DNA of 39,423 nucleotides from an uncultured Chitinophagales bacterium (GTDB lineage: Bacteria > Bacteroidota > Bacteroidia > Chitinophagales > UBA2359), in assembly GCA_937951415.1 (NCBI GenBank), contig CALFBW010000055.1:1-39423 (forward strand), given 5' to 3'. This document shows positions 24,654 through 31,878 of the stretch, one piece after another (positions within the stretch are counted from its first letter, which is position 1; each line of letters begins with the position of its first letter). Made by a program: the position numbers and the translations under genes. A model generated the notes under the pieces. The model did not search any database. It saw only the letters and a list, made by a program, of their open reading frames with translations, and was not told where the DNA came from.

Positions 24654-26615
24654 TTAATCTGCACGTTCAAACAATCGGGCCTGTTTTATATAAAGCTTTC
24701 GAGAAGTCTCTTCCAACTTGAACTCAACATCTAAGGCAAAGTCTGAAAAGGATGCACCTTCGTCTTTCGCACCCTCATACAAATCAAAAAAATGCTTTTT
24801 CACTGCTAATAAATACCTCGTTGTAGACAAGATTTCCTCCGTAGTCATAATCGGTCTGCCTTCGTTAAGACTGGAAAGACTAATATATTCAACAATATCC
24901 TTGTCGGTATAAAACTCATAAGGTGAGTCAGAATAACAAATAAATTGATCGCAACTAACACCCGGCTCAGGTTTCACGATACTCTCTTCACCCAATTGTA
25001 CATTAAAGACAAAACCATTCACATTATCACGGTAAAGATTACTTGTGATACAGACACCGTTGGCCGCCTCATCTGGAAACGAGCGATGCACTAAAATACC
25101 CATCGCCACAGATCTTGAATCTATTTGGAAATAAGAGCGTTCCTGGAAAGCTCGATCGCCCCAAGTACTCGCCCAAACCTTCTTAATTGCCTTTTCAATC
25201 GTCTTTACTTCATCACCCAATATCCCGGTTTTCGAAGCATACAGACCTGCCCCGTTAAAGCCCTTCACATCTTCCGCGTTCGTAGAAGAACGAAATCGCA
25301 TTCGATTGCTGGGGCTAGTATTGCAAATCATCTCCTCCACTTCCCGTATCAAATTAGTGTCCACTTGGTGGCTATAGATCAAGGTTCTAATGGAATCTAG
25401 AAGCTCGCTAGCCTCTTGCGGGCTCAAGTCTTTCTCACTTACCTTTTCTACCAAGGGAATAGCTCCACACGCTTTTATATGTTGTAGATAATAGTAAAAA
25501 GGTATAGCAAAAGCCCCTTCAGGGATGGGAGCCTCCAGGAATTCTTCTGTCTCGACTTTTGACAACTCAGCAAAGTGCGCGGCTTTTCCTCCTACTAAGT
25601 CAATGTCTTTAAAACACAAGGATTCCATCTTCCACAAACCTTTACTTTCCGCATCCACCTTCAGTACGGTTTTCGATTTCTTCCTTCCTTTTCTCCAAAA
25701 CTTTTCCGCTTCAGTCTCATCTGCCTTTTCCATAGAAAAAGTGTCCTGCTTAACTTCAAAGCGGACCAATTCCCCTTCAAACTCATTGAAAAATTTACTT
25801 TCCCAAGCCCTTTTCCAAGCCATAATAGGTGTTCCTCTATTCTGACAAAGTACGTTGATGTGGCTCAAAGGCGTTTGAAAATCAGTCGTGATTAAGCCAG
25901 CAATAAGTGGAATATCATTTGGACTTCCATTGAAAAGCAAGAGATCCTTCACTCCCACTTGTTCCATTTTGAAGGTATCTACTGCAATCTTCTTCAAATA
26001 GCCATAAGCTACTTTCTTGTTCAGTGCTTGGTACTGCTGATCGCCATAAATCTCTTCAGCGGTAATGATAGGCACTTCCTTTTCTCCTCTAAAACTCTCC
26101 ACCAATCTTTGATTGTTAAGGAAAAGGTACAATTCCTTCTCTAATAAAAAGCCCTCCTTGACTTTTGAATAAAGCAGTACCACATCATCTCGTGACATTT
26201 CATCAGCGACAGAAATTTCCAAGATAAATTTGTCACTAGAAGCAAAATAATTCAATGTTCCCAACAAGAAGGCTCTGTCCGCTCTGCCTTCTTGGTAATT
26301 CTCTTTGTTAAAATCATGTAGGCTTCCGGAATAGTGTAAGAGGTACTTACAAAAGCTATAGTGATACGGATACCATAGGGAATTCATGAAGAACAAACGT
26401 TCCTTCTCTAATTGATAAATGAATTTCACCGACTTCACCTGTCCGTACTTCGAAGAAAGCGGTATTCCCGCCAGTTTATCAAATACCTCTTTCGATTCTA
26501 GGTCGTAACTGTATTTACCTCGTACATTGGGGTATTTGTTTTGAGCAGTAAGATTCTCAGAATAGGAAAAGAACAATAAAAATATCGTGACAATAAAAAA
26601 GAGCGACCTCGCCAT
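24654..26615 (-). CDS. Exported glucan-water-dikinase-like / PEP-utilising enzyme-like protein
   Basis: 653 residues from the ATG at 26615, which begins a signal peptide (hydrophobic 5-17, cleavage likely at Leu-Thr-Ala-Gln). Residues 26-220 are of unknown fold. A phosphohistidine-type segment Thr-Pro-Leu-Ser-His-Ile-Asn-Val-Leu lies at 248-256 with His252, followed by Arg-Gly-Thr-Pro-Ile. An ATP-grasp domain then runs from Val-Gly-Gly-Lys-Ala-Ala-His (341-347) through Arg-Phe-Arg-Ser-Ser-Thr-Asn-Ala-Glu-Asp (440-449) to Asp-Val-Glu (629-631) and Gln-Ala-Arg (645-647). His domain before ATP-grasp is the order of plant glucan water dikinases, the reverse of PEP synthase. Upstream in-frame ATGs (26660, 26693) would add a Ser-Cys-rich leader. 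A dikinase outside the cytoplasm would lack ATP, so either it stays cytosolic or its role differs. GNAT gene lies upstream by 130 bases. Confidence 0.78.
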   Translation of the reverse strand: MARSLFFIVTIFLLFFSYSENLTAQNKYPNVRGKYSYDLESKEVFDKLAGIPLSSKYGQVKSVKFIYQLEKERLFFMNSLWYPYHYSFCKYLLHYSGSLHDFNKENYQEGRADRAFLLGTLNYFASSDKFILEISVADEMSRDDVVLLYSKVKEGFLLEKELYLFLNNQRLVESFRGEKEVPIITAEEIYGDQQYQALNKKVAYGYLKKIAVDTFKMEQVGVKDLLLFNGSPNDIPLIAGLITTDFQTPLSHINVLCQNRGTPIMAWKRAWESKFFNEFEGELVRFEVKQDTFSMEKADETEAEKFWRKGRKKSKTVLKVDAESKGLWKMESLCFKDIDLVGGKAAHFAELSKVETEEFLEAPIPEGAFAIPFYYYLQHIKACGAIPLVEKVSEKDLSPQEASELLDSIRTLIYSHQVDTNLIREVEEMICNTSPSNRMRFRSSTNAEDVKGFNGAGLYASKTGILGDEVKTIEKAIKKVWASTWGDRAFQERSYFQIDSRSVAMGILVHRSFPDEAANGVCITSNLYRDNVNGFVFNVQLGEESIVKPEPGVSCDQFICYSDSPYEFYTDKDIVEYISLSSLNEGRPIMTTEEILSTTRYLLAVKKHFFDLYEGAKDEGASFSDFALDVEFKLEETSRKLYIKQARLFERAD

Positions 26616-26631
26616 CCCCCACACTTTACAA

Positions 26632-26655
26632 GAGAAAGAGCAAGAGCAAGAGCAA
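26632..26655. repeat. Hexanucleotide tandem repeat GAGMAA x4
   Basis: GAGAAA followed by three GAGCAA units. On the minus strand it reads (TTGCTC)3TTTCTC and lies between the alternative start codons at 26660 and 26615 of the dikinase-like gene, where it would code for alternating Ser and Cys if translated. Confidence 0.7.
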
Positions 26656-26745
26656 GACATTTTGTCGTCATAAAAGAAGACCACTATCCACATAAGGAAT
26701 AATGATAAAGCTTTTTAGGCACTTGCTTTATGGAAGCAAGCAAAC

Positions 26746-27357
26746 TCAACTAGCAACAGCAAGTTCAAAGCCTTTAATAAATTCTTGACAGGCAGGGCTT
26801 CCTTCCCAATCGCTTCTCAATAGACTATTGATGTTCAAATCATGAAACTTTCCATCAATGAGTAAGCCCTCTCTCTCCACTCCTTCTCGCAGAAATCCTA
26901 ATCGATTAGGTATCTGTTGGCTTTTAAAGTTTCCAGTAGCACACTTGATAACGATCCTATTCGCATCACTATTTTCAAAAGCAAAATGAATCATTGACTT
27001 ACAAACATTCGTCATGATTCCCTGTCCCGTGATGTCTTCTGATAACCAGTAGCCAATCTCCAAAGTCTTATTGGATGGGCTTCCTGTAAAATCGGCAATA
27101 CCTACCAACTTTCCTTTAGAGAATATCCCAAAAGCGAATGTTCTTTCGTATATCGAATCATAACCCGTAGTGCCAATGAAGGCCCTCGTATCTTCCACTG
27201 ATCGCGTATTTTTAACCCAAGGAAGCCACTTGCTCAAGTGGTCTCTATTTCGGTCGCTCAAGCGATATAAGTCTTCCGCTAAATCCATAGAAAGCGGACT
27301 CAAATGGACATCGCTATTGACAAGAATTTTCTCTCCAATAGATAACAGCTCTTTCAT
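26746..27357 (-). CDS. GNAT family N-acetyltransferase (RimJ/RimL type)
   Basis: 203 residues. The fold is that of the ribosomal-protein/spermidine acetyltransferase subgroup. An N-terminal Leu-Ser-Lys-Trp-Leu-Pro-Trp-Val near 39-46 and Phe-Gly-Ile-Phe...Leu-Val-Gly-Ile-Ala-Asp-Phe near 76-91 form the first strands. Glu-Ile-Gly-Tyr-Trp-Leu-Ser...Gly-Gln-Gly-Ile-Met-Thr near 101-117 is the acetyl-CoA loop, and Ile-Val-Ile-Lys-Cys...Asn-Phe-Lys-Ser-Gln-Gln-Ile-Pro-Asn-Arg-Leu-Gly-Phe near 135-154 is motif B. In family members this loop usually reads N-x-x-S-x-x-x-x-x-x-x-G-F, as here. The acceptor, a protein N-terminus or a small amine, is unknown. The ATG is clear. It may be co-transcribed with the dikinase-like gene 130 bases downstream. 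Confidence 0.87.
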   Translation of the reverse strand: MKELLSIGEKILVNSDVHLSPLSMDLAEDLYRLSDRNRDHLSKWLPWVKNTRSVEDTRAFIGTTGYDSIYERTFAFGIFSKGKLVGIADFTGSPSNKTLEIGYWLSEDITGQGIMTNVCKSMIHFAFENSDANRIVIKCATGNFKSQQIPNRLGFLREGVEREGLLIDGKFHDLNINSLLRSDWEGSPACQEFIKGFELAVAS

Positions 27358-27805
27358 AATCTTAATCCTTTGCTCATTAAAAAAGCCCCCGGCAATGCTT
27401 TACTTCTTCAATATACAATCGAAACCTACCTTTCTGCAAACGAACATCTCCTCTATTTTATTATAATATGTCCCATAATGAACATTACAAATGCGTATTG
27501 CAACTGACTAAACAGCTGTGCTCTGCGGCCAAAAAATGCAGAACAGCCTAAGATTGAACACTTAAAGAACTGATTATACATTAGCAGATTATGTTATTCT
27601 AGTGAATATCTTTCGCGACAATTTTTCGCAATTTTATTTTTCACTTCTTTGGTCAAAAACCAACTACTGGTCATTAAAACAGCTGAGACTAAGATTTAAC
27701 TTTCTCTCCACAATCGATCCTATCGACCAAGCCATCTTCAAAGGCAAAAGGTGTAAAAACAAAAAAGGAGGCAACCGTTCTTTCAAACAATTACCTCCAC
27801 CTGCA
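27358..27805. other. Gene-free stretch upstream of the GNAT gene
   Basis: 448 bases without a convincing gene. It holds the promoter and leader of the GNAT gene and, at 27761-27798, the terminator of the small gene that ends at 27806. A 74-codon plus-strand frame at 27602-27826 runs through that terminator and has no family features, so it is not called. Confidence 0.5.
27761..27798 (-). terminator. Terminator of the 80-residue protein gene
   Basis: On the minus strand GGAGGTAATTG pairs along all 11 positions with CGGTTGCCTCC (three G-U pairs) around a ten-base loop, followed by six T. It lies eight bases past the stop codon and supports the small gene being real. Confidence 0.85.
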
Positions 27806-28048
27806 TTAATTGCGGCGACTCATTAAGAAATCGTACATTTCATAGTGCCGTCTTTTTTCAGCTTCTATTTTATCCAAATTCATAATTTGTTGCTCCACAT
27901 AACTTGGGAACTCTTTCCGAATTTGAATGCGACTCGCAGGATCAGTAGGCATTTCTGGTACAAGATTATCTACTACCTTCTTTCCTGTAATACCAGCCAG
28001 TTTTTTTCGAAGCTCTTTTCCTAAATATTTGAAATTTAATTTTACCAT
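27806..28048 (-). CDS. Small basic hypothetical protein (80 aa)
   Basis: 80 residues, no family recognised, no signal peptide or membrane segment. The N-terminal 25 residues are rich in Lys and Leu (Met-Val-Lys-Leu-Asn-Phe-Lys-Tyr-Leu-Gly-Lys-Glu-Leu-Arg-Lys-Lys). A Pro-Thr-Asp-Pro-Ala-Ser-Arg-Ile linker lies at 34-41, and residues 42-80 look helical and charged, ending Met-Ser-Arg-Arg-Asn. The frame starts at an ATG and is followed directly by a strong terminator on the same strand, which together suggest a short monocistronic gene. It is the last of three small minus-strand genes in this stretch. Confidence 0.65.
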   Translation of the reverse strand: MVKLNFKYLGKELRKKLAGITGKKVVDNLVPEMPTDPASRIQIRKEFPSYVEQQIMNLDKIEAEKRRHYEMYDFLMSRRN

Positions 28049-28286
28049 TATTGATGGTTTATTGGTTGATCAATTGGTTCTCTAGCGGACAAACCTTCCC
28101 TGTTACCACAAAAACCATTTTTTGCGGATTAAAAAAGCACGTCCTAAATCAATTACTCCAGAAAGTCTAATTGGAAAAACTTTCCTTGCATCCCTCCACC
28201 TGCCAAAGCAGGTTTTCAATAAATCAAAGAATCAAATTCTCCGAAAGCTTGTTGGTATATATTATTGTTAATAAATTCTTGCATAA

Positions 28287-28320
28287 AAAAAGCCCGGTCA
28301 TTCATTGATGGCCGGGCTTC
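28287..28320 (-). terminator. Terminator of the 61-residue protein gene
   Basis: Read on the minus strand, AAGCCCGGCC pairs with GACCGGGCTT around a ten-base loop and is followed by seven T (the A run at 28284-28291). It begins 24 bases after the small gene's stop. Confidence 0.82.
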
Positions 28321-28343
28321 GATAAAGTACAATTGTACTATTT

Positions 28344-28529
28344 TCATTTATCCCTTTCCGGCCAGTCTGTATCTACATCTTGCTCCTCAACACCATCTGT
28401 TGTCAAATCATTTATAGAAAAAATTTCACAATTAATACCCGCATCAATATTCAAAACAACAAAGGCGTACTTAGACTCCACGTTTTGCGGGGCGCCTGGA
28501 TACAGCTTTATGTTTTGAAATTTAATCAT
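28344..28529 (-). CDS. Small acidic hypothetical protein (61 aa)
   Basis: 61 residues, no family recognised. The N-terminus is Met-Ile-Lys-Phe-Gln-Asn-Ile-Lys; the middle (residues 20-45) alternates hydrophobic and polar like beta strands, with one Cys; the last 17 residues are strongly acidic and end Asp-Trp-Pro-Glu-Arg-Asp-Lys. An ATG start and a terminator 24 bases behind the stop support it. No good promoter is visible between it and the terminator upstream at 28595-28622, so it may depend on read-through from the preceding peptide gene. Confidence 0.55.
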   Translation of the reverse strand: MIKFQNIKLYPGAPQNVESKYAFVVLNIDAGINCEIFSINDLTTDGVEEQDVDTDWPERDK

Positions 28530-28594
28530 GGGTTCAATTGTTTCGTTTGTATTTATTTATTGACAGTTAAACTGAATTTCTTTTATTTATTCAT

Positions 28595-28622
28595 AAAAAA
28601 AAGCCCGAACTTTCGTACGGAC
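28595..28622 (-). terminator. Terminator of the 29-residue peptide gene
   Basis: On the minus strand AAGTCCGTAC and GTTCGGGCTT fold around a GAAA tetraloop (one G-U pair and one mismatch) and are followed by eight T. It starts about 31 bases past the short frame's stop. Confidence 0.75.
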
Positions 28623-28653
28623 TTCTAAGTAAAATAAAAACAAATTTCTTTGT

Positions 28654-28743
28654 TTACTCAAAAGTCCAAATAAAATCAAACGAATCCTCCTCAATACAGC
28701 TGTACGCTGTCCATTGGGTGATATTTATTTTGTTCAATTTCAT
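28654..28743 (-). CDS. Putative 29-residue peptide
   Basis: A short frame starting Met-Lys-Leu-Asn-Lys-Ile-Asn-Ile-Thr-Gln-Trp, with one Cys, two Trp and an acidic, aromatic C-terminal half ending Trp-Thr-Phe-Glu. It has no recognised family. It is called because a consensus promoter stands directly before it and a terminator directly after it, leaving no other content for that transcript than this peptide or an untranslated RNA. Its Met-x-Lys-Leu-Asn opening resembles those of the 61- and 80-residue proteins downstream. It could instead be a small RNA with a chance reading frame. Confidence 0.42.
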   Translation of the reverse strand: MKLNKINITQWTAYSCIEEDSFDFIWTFE

Positions 28744-28752
28744 ATTATGACC

Positions 28753-28784
28753 CAAATGTATAATTAGTTTCCCAAGAGTGCAAA
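28753..28784 (-). promoter_or_regulatory. Promoter of the 29-residue peptide gene
   Basis: On the minus strand TTTG (28781-28784) and TACATTTG (28753-28760) are 20 bases apart, a full match to the Bacteroidota promoter. The -7 box ends nine bases before the ATG, so the transcript would be nearly leaderless. Confidence 0.5.
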
Positions 28785-28922
28785 CAAAACTTGTTATTTT
28801 ATAAAATTTCATTTTTGCAATACTCTATTTCAATTAATCAGTTTCATAAAACTCCAAAGTCGACAGTCATAAATCAGGACTGCTGGAACTATTCGTTCTA
28901 CTCAGTCGTTATAGTTGTTCAT

Positions 28923-29378
28923 ATGTTCGAATTCATAAGTGCAGTCATCCTGTTGCAGATGAGCAACGATATTATCTATAGCTTTTTAGGTATTCTTCTT
29001 TTGGTTTGTTTATTTTTCATTGTATCGTATTTCTTCAATAGTATCGATAAGAAAAAGAAGATTCTTCATGAGCAATTCATTAATGGAAGATGGCGGCGAC
29101 AAGGACATACGGAAGAAGGCACTCCATGGGCTTTCGAAATAGCTTTTCATGGTCAATTTCTTGAAATGAAAGGTCAGCCAGAATACTGGGGGACTGCTCG
29201 TTACAAAGCTGTGAAGGAAGTAGAAAGTTTAATCATTCTTCAAATGTCAGAAATGGAAGGCGATTTGGAAGGTCAACATCCCATTCTACAAGTGGGCATT
29301 AATCGAAGAAGTGGGCTCATTTATATTGATAAACGCGTATATCAAAAAGTAGATTCCAGTATTATTGGAACCGATTGA
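28923..29378 (+). CDS. Single-pass membrane protein with a beta-rich soluble domain
   Basis: 151 residues from the ATG at 28923; an ATG at 28959 (139 residues) is equally possible and starts right before the membrane segment. The hydrophobic anchor covers about residues 18-40, followed by Asp-Lys-Lys-Lys-Lys. The remaining hundred residues begin Asn-Gly-Arg-Trp-Arg-Arg-Gln-Gly and alternate in short strands (Trp-Ala-Phe-Glu-Ile-Ala-Phe...Gly-Thr-Ala-Arg-Tyr-Lys-Ala-Val), which resembles lipocalin-like domains in rhythm only. No family is recognised. The frame continues upstream without an ATG to a TTG at 28791. Its last 17 bases overlap the end of the convergent gene. Confidence 0.65.
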   Translation: MFEFISAVILLQMSNDIIYSFLGILLLVCLFFIVSYFFNSIDKKKKILHEQFINGRWRRQGHTEEGTPWAFEIAFHGQFLEMKGQPEYWGTARYKAVKEVESLIILQMSEMEGDLEGQHPILQVGINRRSGLIYIDKRVYQKVDSSIIGTD

Positions 29379-29880
29379 TGACACTTTCTAAGCTCATCTT
29401 TAAACTTACTCGATACAGCGTCCACGCGAAAAGTAAAGACGGGATTCCGAAAGCTACAAAACGAAACTTTTGGGTACTTGAAAGTTGACCAAGGCCTTCA
29501 ACATACTCATGACGGTATATCAAAACAAAAAAGGACACGATCCCTACTAGTAAAAAGAAAATGGAACAAGCACTAAGGCTTATAAACAAGATTCTCCCCC
29601 AGTTGCGTCTTTCTAAAACAGCAACACCCGCTACTAAAAAGGCAGCGAAGTAGAGCGAAAGAAAGCCCATAAAGTTGGAGACAATCAGCAGACTTTCTGC
29701 CTTCTCAGCAGTAAACTCTTTCCAACTTGCTCCAAGTGAGGCACTGAGCCAAAAATTAAAATCGAGATACAGAGAAAAAACATTGACGATACAGCAATAA
29801 AAAGCAAGACTCGTTAGCGCAATGGTTACCCAGGCTACCGTTGATACAAACACTTCAGATCTCATGAGTTTGGCGCTCAT
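29362..29880 (-). CDS. Four-helix membrane protein of unknown function
   Basis: 172 residues from the ATG at 29880. Four hydrophobic segments lie at about 9-32, 60-82, 91-113 and 138-154. A conserved-looking Leu-Glu-Arg-Arg-Asn-Trp-Gly-Arg follows the second helix, a pattern shared with several small bacterial membrane protein families, but I cannot name one. The frame could open at a TTG three codons earlier or an ATG five codons later. It converges on and overlaps the preceding gene by 17 bases. Confidence 0.68.
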   Translation of the reverse strand: MSAKLMRSEVFVSTVAWVTIALTSLAFYCCIVNVFSLYLDFNFWLSASLGASWKEFTAEKAESLLIVSNFMGFLSLYFAAFLVAGVAVLERRNWGRILFISLSACSIFFLLVGIVSFFVLIYRHEYVEGLGQLSSTQKFRFVAFGIPSLLFAWTLYRVSLKMSLESVINRFQ

Positions 29881-30121
29881 AGAGCACAATATAGCCAGTT
29901 TAATTAGCCTTTAAAATATTCTCAGCACTAAAACACTCATAGTTAATGTTTTATGGATATTTTCAATATATATAGCACCTTATCTTTCTATGGTTTCCGA
30001 TGAAGAAAGAAGCTATATTTTTACAAAAGTATTTACCTTTTTGACCTTAGTACCTTTATCTACTAAGAGTGGCCTAAATGGTCATCGTTCTTTGTAGTAT
30101 TGGTGTAACAAAAGTAAAAAA
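29881..30121. other. Divergent gap before mutY
   Basis: 241 bases with no coding content, AT-rich, between the minus-strand membrane protein and mutY. It should hold both promoters. No clear TTG...TAnnTTTG pair is visible for mutY. Confidence 0.4.
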
Positions 30122-31213
30122 TTGCAGAAGTCAGCTAAAACCTACTTTACATCCACCTTACTGTCGTGGGCCGAGCAGCAAGAGCAACGCGACATGCCCT
30201 GGAAGGCGACGAAAGATCCGTATAAAATCTGGCTATCAGAAATCATTCTTCAGCAAACACGGGTGGAGCAAGGGCGTCCCTACTACCTAAAGTTCATTGC
30301 AGCTTTTCCTACTATTAAGGATCTGGCTGAAGCACCTGAAGAGCAGGTAATGAAACTGTGGCAAGGTTTGGGCTACTACTCAAGAGCTCGGAATTTACAT
30401 GCAGCAGCAAAACATGTCATGGAGGAGCATCTTGGCGTTTTTCCAAAAGAGCATAAAGACATTCTAGCTCTTAAGGGAGTGGGACCTTATACAGCGGCAG
30501 CTATTGCTTCATTCGCCTATGAGCTGTCATATGCTGTTGTGGATGGAAATGTTTACCGTGTTCTAGCTCGCTACTTTGGTATACACAGTGCAATTGATTC
30601 CAGCAAAGGACAGAAGGAGTTCAGAGTCTTAGCACAGGAGTTAATGGATGAAAACCAGGCGAGTAAATACAATCAGGCAATCATGGACTTTGGTGCCACG
30701 CAATGTAAGCCTGGATTGCCTCACTGTGAAATTTGCCCCTTAAGTTCTGCTTGTGTCTCCTATGATACCGATCTCGTTAAACTTCTTCCCATTAAAGAGA
30801 AGAAACTAAAGAAGAAGAATCGGTACTTCTACTACTTTGTAATAAGAGATGCAGAAGGGCTTTACTTAGCGAAAAGAGAAAAAAAAGATATTTGGCAGCA
30901 TTTGTATGACTTTCCCAGCATCGAATCAGCACAACTCAAAGAGCCATCAATAGTGATCAATGAAGCAAAGGAAAAGCTAAGAGAGTTGGAACTCGAATAT
31001 CTTGGGATATCAGATCCATACAAGCAGGTTCTATCTCACCAAAACATAACCGCCTACTACTTGGAATTTGAATCAAGTAAAAACATTCCAGATAACTGGA
31101 AAAGTGCCGAAAAGGCCACAAAAACAAAACTGAAAAAGTACGCGCTTCCTCGAATCGTGGAACGCTACTTATTGGATAAATCATTAATTTCAAAGGAAGG
31201 AGAATCTTCCTAA
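30122..31213 (+). CDS. mutY: A/G-specific adenine DNA glycosylase
   Basis: 363 residues. MutY removes adenine mispaired with 8-oxoguanine. Trp-Leu-Ser-Glu-Ile-Ile-Leu-Gln-Gln-Thr at 37-46 holds catalytic Glu40. Leu-Lys-Gly-Val-Gly-Pro-Tyr-Thr-Ala at 117-125 is the helix-hairpin-helix, and Val-Asp-Gly-Asn-Val at 140-144 carries catalytic Asp141. Cysteines 195, 202, 205 and 211 form the C-x6-C-x2-C-x5-C iron-sulfur cluster. A C-terminal NUDIX-like domain that reads 8-oxoguanine fills residues 225-360. The start is TTG at 30122: an in-frame TAG lies 24 bases upstream with no ATG between, and the family needs the residues before Met25. ssb follows after 14 bases. Confidence 0.95.
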   Translation: MQKSAKTYFTSTLLSWAEQQEQRDMPWKATKDPYKIWLSEIILQQTRVEQGRPYYLKFIAAFPTIKDLAEAPEEQVMKLWQGLGYYSRARNLHAAAKHVMEEHLGVFPKEHKDILALKGVGPYTAAAIASFAYELSYAVVDGNVYRVLARYFGIHSAIDSSKGQKEFRVLAQELMDENQASKYNQAIMDFGATQCKPGLPHCEICPLSSACVSYDTDLVKLLPIKEKKLKKKNRYFYYFVIRDAEGLYLAKREKKDIWQHLYDFPSIESAQLKEPSIVINEAKEKLRELELEYLGISDPYKQVLSHQNITAYYLEFESSKNIPDNWKSAEKATKTKLKKYALPRIVERYLLDKSLISKEGESS

Positions 31214-31227
31214 CATAAATACCGATT

Positions 31228-31743
31228 ATGAAAACTTTAAATAAGGTACAGCTGATTGGTCGCCTCGGTAAAGATCCCGATACACGCTATTTCGACAATG
31301 ATAGTGTGAAAACGAACTTTCCCTTAGCCACCAATGAAAGCTATAAAGATCGAAGTGGGCAAGTAATTGAGCGCACTGACTGGCACAATGTAGTTTGCTG
31401 GAATGGTTTGGCTAAAATTGTAGAGTCTTACGTCAAGAAGGGAGCTTCTGTCTACATTGAAGGTTCTATTCGCACTCGTTCTTACGAACAAGAAGGTGTT
31501 ACGAAGTATATCACTGAAATAGTAGCTTCGGAGATGATCATGCTCGACAGTAAAAACTCGAACAATGCAGAATCTGGTGCATATCCTAATGCTAGCACCA
31601 ACACAGCAACAAGTCTTGCTAACCCAAATAGCCCTGCGGCAATGGCTCAAGAAAGTACCGCAAAATTTGAATCTGCAAGCCCTGCAAAGAAACCTGTTGC
31701 GGATCTAGCAGCGGAAGAAGATGATGACGATCTTCCTTTCTAG
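31228..31743 (+). CDS. ssb: Single-stranded DNA-binding protein
   Basis: 171 residues. The OB-fold domain covers about 1-110 (Val-Gln-Leu-Ile-Gly-Arg-Leu-Gly-Lys-Asp-Pro near 7-17, Arg-Thr-Asp-Trp-His-Asn-Val-Val near 49-56, Lys-Lys-Gly-Ala-Ser-Val-Tyr-Ile-Glu-Gly near 70-79). A low-complexity linker follows, and the chain ends in the acidic tip Asp-Asp-Asp-Asp-Leu-Pro-Phe that docks repair and replication partners. It coats single-stranded DNA as a tetramer. It lies between mutY and gldE, the common Bacteroidota order, and is followed by a terminator. Confidence 0.96.
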   Translation: MKTLNKVQLIGRLGKDPDTRYFDNDSVKTNFPLATNESYKDRSGQVIERTDWHNVVCWNGLAKIVESYVKKGASVYIEGSIRTRSYEQEGVTKYITEIVASEMIMLDSKNSNNAESGAYPNASTNTATSLANPNSPAAMAQESTAKFESASPAKKPVADLAAEEDDDDLPF

Positions 31744-31812
31744 ACTCTTTTCTCTAAGAAAAAAGCTAATTTTCATAAGGAAAGAGGAATAAATGCAGTT
31801 TTATTCAAAAAT

Positions 31813-31846
31813 AGCCGGGTAAGTGATGCTTATCCGGCTCCTTTTC
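31813..31846 (+). terminator. Rho-independent terminator after ssb
   Basis: AGCCGGGTAAG pairs with CTTATCCGGCT (one G-U pair) around a five-base loop, followed by CCTTTTCC. The T-run is short and interrupted, so some read-through into gldE is likely. Confidence 0.7.
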
Positions 31847-31878
31847 CGTAGTTGAAGACAAAAGTTAAATAGCAAAAA

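Noticed and set aside
26722-26740. Hairpin CTTGCTT/AAGCAAG between the GNAT and dikinase-like genes as a terminator
   Set aside because: No T-run follows on either strand.
27602-27826. 74-codon plus-strand frame
   Set aside because: It runs across the terminator of the minus-strand small gene and has no family features.
28216-28284. 22-codon minus-strand frame starting right behind the 61-residue gene's terminator
   Set aside because: Its ATG lies at the end of the T-run, so it would be transcribed only by read-through, and it has no promoter or terminator of its own; the hairpin CCTGC/GCAGG at 28200-28213 lacks a matching T-run.
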